Below are positions 57,685 through 64,000 of a stretch of DNA of 64,000 bases, one piece after another. Each line of letters begins with the position of its first letter. Position 1 is the first letter of the stretch. Source of the stretch: Pseudomonas taetrolens (GTDB lineage Bacteria; Pseudomonadota; Gammaproteobacteria; Pseudomonadales; Pseudomonadaceae); the NCBI RefSeq assembly GCF_900475285.1, contig NZ_LS483370.1, forward strand, positions 4,478,001 to 4,542,000, given 5' to 3'. A program made the translations under genes and the position numbers. The notes beneath the pieces are model-generated. The model was not told where the DNA came from. It saw only the letters and a program-made list of their open reading frames with translations, and made no database searches.

Positions 57685-59253
57685 ATGTACCGCTGGCTGG
57701 CTCAGTTTCTCGGCAACATAAGCGTCAATCGTAAGCTCAGCCTGGGCTTCGGTCTGGTATTGATATTGACCTTGCTGATCACCGCAACCGGCTGGAATGG
57801 CCTGGTTTCAGTGATCGACCGGGGCAACAAGCTGGCGACCATTTCGACCATCACCGCCCTGACCAAAGACCTGCGCATTGCCCGTTTTACCTATGAGCGA
57901 CAACCCACGCCAGACACGCAACGCGAAGTGAATAACCGCCTGGGCGAGTTGGACGCCGCACTGGAGGTGTCGCGCAAACAACTGGTCACACCTGAGGATA
58001 TCGTGCTGGTGCAGCAGCAACTGAACGCTGTCACCGACTACCGCCGTGCTTTTGCCGACATGCACCAGGGCGCTCAGAGCCAAGCTCAAGCATTTGAGCG
58101 CATGCAGCAGCAGGGCAATGTCCTGATCGACTTGAGCCAGAAGCTCTCGACGTTGCAAATGGTTAAGCGCAACCAGGACAGCCAGCAAGCCAAAACTCTG
58201 CTGATCAGTTGTGCGGTGCTGGCACTGCTGATCGGGATCATGGCCGCCTGGGCCATTACCCGCCAGATCGTCATCCCGCTGCAGCGCACGCTGAAGACCG
58301 TTGAATACATTGCGGCAGGTGACCTTACTCATAACACCCAAACCGACCGCAGCGACGAGCTGGGCCAGCTGCAGCAGGCTATTCAGCGAATGACCGAGAG
58401 TCTGCGCGAGTTGATTGGCGGCATAAGCGATGGCATCACTCAAATTGCCAGTGCTGCCGAAGAGCTGTCAGCGGTCACCGAGCAAACCAGTGCCGGGGTA
58501 AACAGCCAGAAAGTCGAAACCGATCAGGTGGCGACCGCCATGCACGAAATGGCCGCAACGGTGCAGGAAGTGGCACGTAACGCAGAAGAAGCCCGCGAAG
58601 CTGCATTCGCCGCCGACCAGCAAGCTCGCGAAGGCGACAAAGTCGTCGGGGAAGCCATCGCCCAGATCGAAAAACTGGCCCTGGAAGTGGGCCATTCAAC
58701 CGAAGCCATGGGCCATCTCAAGCGCGAAAGCGACAAGATTGGCAGCGTGCTCGACGTGATCAAATCGGTCGCCCAGCAAACCAACCTGCTGGCGCTCAAC
58801 GCGGCCATCGAAGCAGCACGGGCCGGCGAAGCCGGCCGGGGATTTGCCGTGGTTGCCGATGAAGTGCGTAGCCTGGCGCAACGTACCCAGAAGTCCACCG
58901 AAGAGATTGAAGAGCTCATCGAAGGTTTACAAAGCGGCACCCTGCAAGTGTCCAGCAGCATGGACAGCAGCCGCCTGCTGACCGATAACAGCGTCGAACT
59001 CACCCGCCGCGCAGGTGAATCGCTGAGCAACATTACCCGCACCGTGTCGACCATTCAGGGGATGAACCAGCAAATCGCGGCAGCTGCCGAGCAACAAAGT
59101 GCGGTAGCGGAAGAGATCAACCGCAGCGTGATTAACGTGCGTGACGTATCAGAACAGACCGCCGCTGCCAGCGAAGAAACCGCAGCGTCCAGCATCGAGC
59201 TGGCACGACTGGGTACGCATTTGCAGACACTGGTGGGGCGTTTCAAGGTTTGA
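57685..59253 (+). CDS. Methyl-accepting chemotaxis protein with short ligand domain
   Basis: 522 residues. TM1 is at about 17-37, a periplasmic helical domain at about 38-170, TM2 at about 171-192 and HAMP at about 193-245. A standard signalling domain ends at the C-terminus, with the hairpin tip [19 protein letters not shown]. No CheR/CheB-binding pentapeptide is seen. The periplasmic part, about 130 residues, fits a single four-helix bundle. The P. aeruginosa receptor at this locus (McpK, from memory about 650 residues) has a double HBM bundle, so the ligand is probably different. GGAG lies before the ATG. Confidence 0.92.
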   Translation: MYRWLAQFLGNISVNRKLSLGFGLVLILTLLITATGWNGLVSVIDRGNKLATISTITALTKDLRIARFTYERQPTPDTQREVNNRLGELDAALEVSRKQLVTPEDIVLVQQQLNAVTDYRRAFADMHQGAQSQAQAFERMQQQGNVLIDLSQKLSTLQMVKRNQDSQQAKTLLISCAVLALLIGIMAAWAITRQIVIPLQRTLKTVEYIAAGDLTHNTQTDRSDELGQLQQAIQRMTESLRELIGGISDGITQIASAAEELSAVTEQTSAGVNSQKVETDQVATAMHEMAATVQEVARNAEEAREAAFAADQQAREGDKVVGEAIAQIEKLALEVGHSTEAMGHLKRESDKIGSVLDVIKSVAQQTNLLALNAAIEAARAGEAGRGFAVVADEVRSLAQRTQKSTEEIEELIEGLQSGTLQVSSSMDSSRLLTDNSVELTRRAGESLSNITRTVSTIQGMNQQIAAAAEQQSAVAEEINRSVINVRDVSEQTAAASEETAASSIELARLGTHLQTLVGRFKV

Positions 59254-59260
59254 TCATCAC

Positions 59261-59292
59261 CCTGTAGGCGCGAGCAGGCTCGCGCCTACAGG
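59261..59292. repeat. REP hairpin, family A, between converging genes
   Basis: A perfect 14-bp stem CCTGTAGGCGCGAG / CTCGCGCCTACAGG with a CAGG loop, between the mcp stop and the ABC transporter stop. It could terminate transcription in both directions. Confidence 0.85.
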
Positions 59293-59297
59293 GGGTT

Positions 59298-60032
59298 TTA
59301 CAGTACCTGACGCAAGAACGCCTGGGCACGCAGGTCTTTAGGTGAGTTGAAGAAGTCCTCCGGCGCAGAGTCTTCCAGCAACTTGCCATGATCAAAGAAC
59401 AGAACGCGGTTCGCCACTTCCCGGGCAAAGCCCATTTCGTGGGTCACACAGACCATGGTCATGCCTTCGCGGGCCAGGGTCTTCATCACGTCCAGCACTT
59501 CGCCCACCATCTCCGGGTCGAGCGCCGAGGTGGGTTCGTCAAACAACATCACCTTGGGCTCCATCGCCAGCGCCCGGGCAATCGCCACACGCTGCTGTTG
59601 CCCACCCGAAAGGCGCGACGGGTATTCATTGGCTTTCTGCCCGATACCCACCTTTTCCAGCAAGGCCCGGGCCTTGGCCTCACGCTCAGTCTTATTTCGC
59701 TTGCGCACGACCTTCTGTGCCAGACACAGGTTTTCAAGCACGGTCATGTGCGGGAACAGGTTGAAATGCTGGAACACCATACCGACTTCACGCCGATAGG
59801 CGTTGACGTCGGTTTTCGGGTTGGCCAGGTCGACACCGTCGATGCTGACCGAGCCGGAATCGAATTCTTCCAGGCCATTGAGGCAGCGTAAAAAGGTCGA
59901 TTTACCCGAGCCCGACGGCCCAATCACCACCAGGACTTCGCCTTTGGCGACAGTGGTGCTGACGTTGTCGACGGCACGGACAACCTGCCCACGGGTATCG
60001 AAGACTTTTACCAGTTCGCGAACTTCAATCAC
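59298..60032 (-). CDS. Polar amino-acid ABC transporter ATPase
   Basis: 244 residues from GTG 60032 ([11 protein letters not shown]), which has GGAGG ten bases upstream; a TTG at 60053 would add seven residues. Walker A GPSGSGKS (38-45), signature LSGGQQQR and Walker B VMLFDEPT, plus the [16 protein letters not shown]-loop, mark a GlnQ/ArtP-type ATPase. It overlaps the permease by eight bases. It energises uptake with the permease and binding protein listed next. Confidence 0.93.
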   Translation of the reverse strand: MIEVRELVKVFDTRGQVVRAVDNVSTTVAKGEVLVVIGPSGSGKSTFLRCLNGLEEFDSGSVSIDGVDLANPKTDVNAYRREVGMVFQHFNLFPHMTVLENLCLAQKVVRKRNKTEREAKARALLEKVGIGQKANEYPSRLSGGQQQRVAIARALAMEPKVMLFDEPTSALDPEMVGEVLDVMKTLAREGMTMVCVTHEMGFAREVANRVLFFDHGKLLEDSAPEDFFNSPKDLRAQAFLRQVL

Positions 60033-60987
60033 TTTGTGCAAGCCTCCGCTCAAGCCGGCTGGCCAAATGCGACAGCGGCAGGTTGATCAACAGGTACAGG
60101 CCCGCCACGCAGAACAGAATTTCGAACGGCGAAAACGAGGTGGTGATGACTTCGCGGCCACTTTTCAGCAGCTCGGTAATGGCGATTACCGACACCAGCG
60201 AGGTGTCTTTGACCAGGCTGATAAACTGCCCGGCCAACGGTGGCAGCACACGCTTGAAGGCTTGCGGCAGTACAACGTAGCGCATCGACTGGCTGGCGTT
60301 GAGGCCCAGCGAGCGTGCCGCTTCGTTTTGTCCGCGAGCAATGGACTGCACGCCCGAACGCACGATCTCGGCCACATACGCCCCGGTGAACAACGACAGC
60401 GCGGCAATGCCGGCAAATTCGCGGGACAGGTTGAGTACGGTGCCAATAAAGAAGTAGAAGATGAAAATCTGCACCAGCAGCGGCGTCCCGCGCACCAGTT
60501 CGACGTACAGTGTCGACAGGTCGCGCAGGGTCGGATTATTCGACAACCGGCACAGGCCTGTGGCCAATCCGATGATCAAACCCAGGATCCCGGACACCAA
60601 CGACAACCAGACGGTCGTCCACAAGCCTAAAAGTAACGGCCCTGCGGCCCAATGCCGGTTAACGCCAACCACATCGCCTTCGTCCACATCGTCGCCTTCA
60701 GCCAGCTGCAGACTGTTGTCGGCAACGGTCAGGCGCTGCTCGCTGCCATCATCGGCGCGCAGCACGACTTCGGCGTTGTCGCCTTTGCGTACCAGCTCAA
60801 TGACCGTCGAGGTTTCAGCGGCTCGCTGGGCTTCTTCAGCCTGATAGGCGAAGTACTGCGGAACACGGTTCCAGCGCCATTCGTATGACATGAGGGAGGT
60901 GGCGTAATACAACGCACCTGCCAGACCGATCAGCACCAGCACGGTCAATACATGCCATGGCCACTGGGCTTTTTTTTGTTTTATCAC
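60025..60987 (-). CDS. Polar amino-acid ABC transporter permease with extended N-terminus
   Basis: 320 residues. The standard permease domain (about 115-315) has helices starting [21 protein letters not shown] and the EAA loop [29 protein letters not shown]. It is preceded by an extra membrane helix (about 13-32) and a polar segment (about 33-112, with [12 protein letters not shown] and an acidic EGDDVDEGD stretch), likely periplasmic. Most GlnP-type permeases are about 220 residues, so the N-terminal region is an addition of about 100 residues. Ligand specificity is not apparent. Confidence 0.92.
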   Translation of the reverse strand: MIKQKKAQWPWHVLTVLVLIGLAGALYYATSLMSYEWRWNRVPQYFAYQAEEAQRAAETSTVIELVRKGDNAEVVLRADDGSEQRLTVADNSLQLAEGDDVDEGDVVGVNRHWAAGPLLLGLWTTVWLSLVSGILGLIIGLATGLCRLSNNPTLRDLSTLYVELVRGTPLLVQIFIFYFFIGTVLNLSREFAGIAALSLFTGAYVAEIVRSGVQSIARGQNEAARSLGLNASQSMRYVVLPQAFKRVLPPLAGQFISLVKDTSLVSVIAITELLKSGREVITTSFSPFEILFCVAGLYLLINLPLSHLASRLERRLAQSD

Positions 60988-61026
60988 TTTGCAATATTTC
61001 CGTAGAGGTCAGCGCGGACGGCTTTA

Positions 61027-61120
61027 TGTAGCCGCTGCCGCAGGCTGCGATGGACTGCAAAGCAGTCCTGAAATCTTGAAGGTCCTGCGGGCCTTATCGC
61101 AGCCTGCGGCAGCGGCTACA
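61027..61120. repeat. REP doublet (REPIN), family B
   Basis: TGTAGCCGCTGCCGCAGGCT (61027-61046) and the inverted copy (61097-61120) lie between the binding-protein and permease genes, both on the minus strand. It may adjust the ratio of their mRNAs. Confidence 0.9.
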
Positions 61121-61131
61121 GGGAATCGCAC

Positions 61132-61929
61132 TTACTCCATGTCTTTGAGCCAGGCGGTGTCCTTGAACCACTTGTCATGGATGCGATCGTAAGTACCGTC
61201 TTCGTGGATCTGGTGCAGGAAGTTATTGATGAAGTTGATGCTGTCGTAGTCGCCTTTCTTCAGACCAAAAGCCAGCGGCTCGTAGGTGAAGGGCTTGTCG
61301 AGGAACACCAGTTTTCCGTTGCCGAACTTGTTCACGGCAACAACGTTGTAAGGTGCGTCGTAGACGAAAGCATCAGCCTTGCCATTGACCACATCCAGCA
61401 CGCCTTCTGGCTCATTGTCATAGCCGTGGTATTGAGCTTTGGACATCAGCTTGCGGGCGATCATCTCACCCGTGGTGCCGATCTTCGACGTCAGGCGGTA
61501 TTGCGGGTCATTGAGGTCTTTGTAGGACTTGATCTTGCCTTCAAGCTCCTTGCGAATCAGCAAGGTCTGACCGACGACGATGAAGGGTTCGCTGAAGTTC
61601 AGGCGCAGGTTGCGTTCCTGGGTCAGGGTCATGCCGCTGCCGATCATGTCGAACTTGTTGGTCATCAAGGCGGGAATGATGCCGTCATAACCGGTGGAAA
61701 CCATTTCCAGCTTAACGCCCATGGACTTGGCCATGGCCTTGAGCAGGTCGACTTCGAAACCGATGATCTGGCCGCGCTTGTTAGTCATCTCGAAGGGCAT
61801 GTAGGTCGGGTCCATGCCCACCTTCAACGTGCCGCGCTTGACCGCGTCATCAATGGCGCCAGCATGGGCTGCGTTAACCGCCAATAGTGCAGTGACACCG
61901 AACAGCAGTTTCGATAGAAACTTCTTCAT
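61132..61929 (-). CDS. Amino-acid ABC transporter periplasmic binding protein
   Basis: 265 residues from ATG 61929 (MKKFLSKLLFGVTALLAVNAAHA), with GGGGAG six bases upstream; another ATG is three bases earlier. Signal peptide cleavage is probably after AHA (about 23). The SBP family 3 fold is marked by LKVGMDPTYMPFEM, GFEVDLLKAMAKSMGV and FDMIGSGMTLTQERN. It captures a small amino acid or related solute for the downstream permease and ATPase. The cognate substrate is not known. Confidence 0.93.
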   Translation of the reverse strand: MKKFLSKLLFGVTALLAVNAAHAGAIDDAVKRGTLKVGMDPTYMPFEMTNKRGQIIGFEVDLLKAMAKSMGVKLEMVSTGYDGIIPALMTNKFDMIGSGMTLTQERNLRLNFSEPFIVVGQTLLIRKELEGKIKSYKDLNDPQYRLTSKIGTTGEMIARKLMSKAQYHGYDNEPEGVLDVVNGKADAFVYDAPYNVVAVNKFGNGKLVFLDKPFTYEPLAFGLKKGDYDSINFINNFLHQIHEDGTYDRIHDKWFKDTAWLKDME

Positions 61930-62101
61930 CATCAACTCCCCTGAACCTACTCAATAAAGGCATTGACCTGCGGCGGACTCAATACTGAAAGCCAGCACAG
62001 CCGGGCACTCACCCATTCGGAGACGGATGCTAACTCACTGAAGGGTTATGAGACGAGTTTTGCGATGGAAAAGCACGGCAGGCGGGGGTAACAGCGTCCT
62101 C

Positions 62102-62165
62102 ATCGCGAAAACGCTCGCTCCTGCAGGTGATTCAATCACTCTGCAGAAGCGAGCGTGCTCGCGAT
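62102..62165. repeat. REP doublet, family A
   Basis: ATCGCGAAAACGCTCGCTCC and AAGCGAGCGTGCTCGCGAT form an inverted pair around GCAGGTGATTCAATCACTCTGC, itself an inverted repeat. It lies five bases after the opgH stop. Confidence 0.85.
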
Positions 62166-62170
62166 AGGGA

Positions 62171-64000
62171 TCAGGCAGCAGGTTTCAATGGCAGCAGTGG
62201 CGCGTGAGGGTCTGCGGCCACTGATTCACGCCAGGCGTTCAACCAGTCTTCGTGCCCCTCGTTCCACACCAGCGCGTGCAAGCGTGCCAACGCAACAGGG
62301 TCACTCAGCAGTGCCATGCGCAGGTTATTGTCGATCGCTTTGGGCCCCAGCTTGAGGGCCTGACGTACGCGCTCGGCGCGCAGCCACTCAATCGGCTCGG
62401 CTTCGCGGTGACGCGAGGTCGCCAGGGCACAGGCCAGGGCGTTCTGCTGCGGATCAACCACGGCCCGGACAAAACCGTCGTTGAGTGCGCGGTAACGGTT
62501 CTCGTAGGTGTATTCAGCGGTGGCTGACAATTCACGTGGCGGCGCGTATTCCTCAGGAATCAGGAACAGGCTTTCGTCGCGGGACTTGAGGCCCAGCTTG
62601 ACCCGGCTGGAGATCACTGACACCGGAATCGACAGCATCAGCGAACCGACAATCGGCACCAGCCACCACAGGAAGCTTGGGTTCAACCACAACACCAACG
62701 CAGCCCAGGCCGCACCCAGCAGGGTTTGCGGACCATGGCGCCGTATGGCTTCGCTCCACGGGGTGGAGTCGTCGTCACGTTGTGGTGAGTTCCAGGTTGC
62801 CGCCCAGCCGAGGAATGCAGCCAGTACGAAGCGGGTGTGGAAGATCATGCGCACCGGTGCCAGCAGCATCGAGAACAGCATTTCCAGCAACATCGACAAC
62901 GTGACCTTGAACTTGCCACCGAACGCCTTGGCGCCCTTGGTCCAGATCAGAATGATGCTGAGCAATTTAGGCAGGAACAGCAGCACGATGGTCGTCGAGA
63001 ACAAGGCAACGGCTTTTTCCGGATGCCATTGTGGCCACAGCGGATAAAGCTGACGAGGTTCCATGAAGTATTGCGGCTCCATCAGCGTATTGACCGCCAG
63101 CAGGGCCGTCGACAGCAGCAGGAAGAAGAACCACAACGGCGCCGAGAGATACGACATGACGCCGGTCAGGAACACCGCACGGTGCACCGGGTGCATGCCT
63201 TTAACCAGGAACAGGCGGAAGTTCATCAAGTTGCCGTGGCACCAGCGACGGTCACGCTTGAGTTCGTCCAGCAGGTTCGGCGGCAGTTCTTCATAGCTGC
63301 CCGGCAGGTCGTAGGCAATCCACACGCCCCAACCGGCACGGCGCATCAACGCGGCTTCAACGAAGTCGTGAGACAGAATCGCACCCGCAAATGCACCTTT
63401 GCCAGGCAACGGCGCCAGGGCGCAGTGCTCGATAAACGGTTTCATCCGGATGATCGCGTTGTGGCCCCAGTAGTGGGATTCACCCAACTGCCAGAAGTGC
63501 AGACCCGCGGTAAACAGTGGCCCGTAGACCCGGGTGGCGAACTGCTGCATGCGCGCATACAGCGTATCCATGCCCGACGCACGTGGCGCGGTCTGGATGA
63601 TGCCGGCGTCTGGTGTGGCTTCCATCAGGCGCACCAGGCTGGTCAGGCACTCGCCGCTCATGACGCTGTCGGCGTCCAGCACCACCATGTACTTGTAATC
63701 GCCGCCCCAGCGACGGCAAAAGTCGTCGAGGTTGCCACTTTTACGTTTCACCCGGCGACGGCGACGACGATAGAAGATCCGGCCGAAGCCTTCTGTTTCG
63801 CGACACACATCCAGCCAGGCCTGCTGCTCGGCGACACAAATATCGGGGTCGTTACTGTCACTGAGGACGAAGAAGTCGAAGCGATCCAGGTCACCCGTGG
63901 CCGCAACCGATTCGTACGTGGCACGCAAGCCCGCAAATACGCGGGTCACGTCTTCATTACAGATCGGCATTACCAACGCGGTACGTGCTTGTTCCGGGAT
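62171..64000 (-). CDS. opgH: Glucan biosynthesis glucosyltransferase OpgH (C-terminal part)
   Basis: The frame runs off the right edge, so only the C-terminal 609 or so residues are present. OpgH makes the backbone of osmoregulated periplasmic glucans in the inner membrane. The GT2 domain has [42 protein letters not shown] and the QxxRW-like [11 protein letters not shown]. At least five membrane helices follow. The usual cytosolic tail ends the protein. The start, and opgG if present, lie beyond the window. Confidence 0.95.
   Translation of the reverse strand: MPEQARTALVMPICNEDVTRVFAGLRATYESVAATGDLDRFDFFVLSDSNDPDICVAEQQAWLDVCRETEGFGRIFYRRRRRRVKRKSGNLDDFCRRWGGDYKYMVVLDADSVMSGECLTSLVRLMEATPDAGIIQTAPRASGMDTLYARMQQFATRVYGPLFTAGLHFWQLGESHYWGHNAIIRMKPFIEHCALAPLPGKGAFAGAILSHDFVEAALMRRAGWGVWIAYDLPGSYEELPPNLLDELKRDRRWCHGNLMNFRLFLVKGMHPVHRAVFLTGVMSYLSAPLWFFFLLLSTALLAVNTLMEPQYFMEPRQLYPLWPQWHPEKAVALFSTTIVLLFLPKLLSIILIWTKGAKAFGGKFKVTLSMLLEMLFSMLLAPVRMIFHTRFVLAAFLGWAATWNSPQRDDDSTPWSEAIRRHGPQTLLGAAWAALVLWLNPSFLWWLVPIVGSLMLSIPVSVISSRVKLGLKSRDESLFLIPEEYAPPRELSATAEYTYENRYRALNDGFVRAVVDPQQNALACALATSRHREAEPIEWLRAERVRQALKLGPKAIDNNLRMALLSDPVALARLHALVWNEGHEDWLNAWRESVAADPHAPLLPLKPAA

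Overview
This 64-kb window is a chromosomal segment of a Pseudomonas species, most likely from the P. fluorescens lineage. The reasons are a GC-rich gammaproteobacterial gene set, two families of Pseudomonas-type REP palindromes in the intergenic gaps, and a backbone order (hemE, gltDB, damX-like, aroBK, pilQPONM, ponA, maeB, rpmE, priA, argS, hslVU, phaF, ubiEJB, hisIE, tatABC, rsmE, mcp, amino-acid ABC transporter, opgH) that I recall as the order in P. aeruginosa. No rRNA, tRNA, CRISPR array or insertion sequence was seen.

Region 1 (1-3.3 kb) holds the end of a small secreted-type protein, a REP doublet, a folded RNA-like leader before a 48-residue ORF, and a divergent LysR/MFS pair resembling ynfL/ynfM. 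Region 2 (3.3-15 kb, minus strand) is an accessory secretion module. It has a four-domain AA10 lytic polysaccharide monooxygenase (LPMO, GbpA-like), a small cytochrome b561-type membrane protein that lacks one of the four usual haem histidines, and an 11-gene type II secretion operon gspCDEFGHIJKLM. The LPMO is the obvious candidate substrate, and the cytochrome may be linked to its redox chemistry.

Region 3 (15-33 kb) is backbone: haem synthesis (hemE), glutamate synthase (gltBD), shikimate genes aroKB with a SPOR-domain ATPase, the type IV pilus alignment operon pilMNOPQ with an unusually short PilQ, and ponA. Region 4 (33-39.7 kb) is an orphan type VI secretion island between ponA and maeB: vgrG, a DUF4123 adaptor, two tandem lipoproteins about 91% identical, and a class 3 lipase effector. 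The duplicated lipoproteins are probably periplasmic immunity proteins, and their differences repeatedly change charge.

Region 5 (39.9-64 kb) is again backbone: maeB with a tandem palindromic operator upstream, a secreted nuclease, rpmE, priA, argS, an FtsN-like protein, and hslVU behind a clear RpoH-type promoter. Next come a DUF971 protein and phaF, then ubiEJB, hisIE, tatABC, rsmE, a chemoreceptor, an amino-acid ABC transporter and the C-terminal part of opgH. The mcl-PHA synthase genes (phaC1-phaZ-phaC2-phaD) and phaI, normally found at the phaF locus, are absent, which leaves phaF and a PHA-region protein as apparent remnants.
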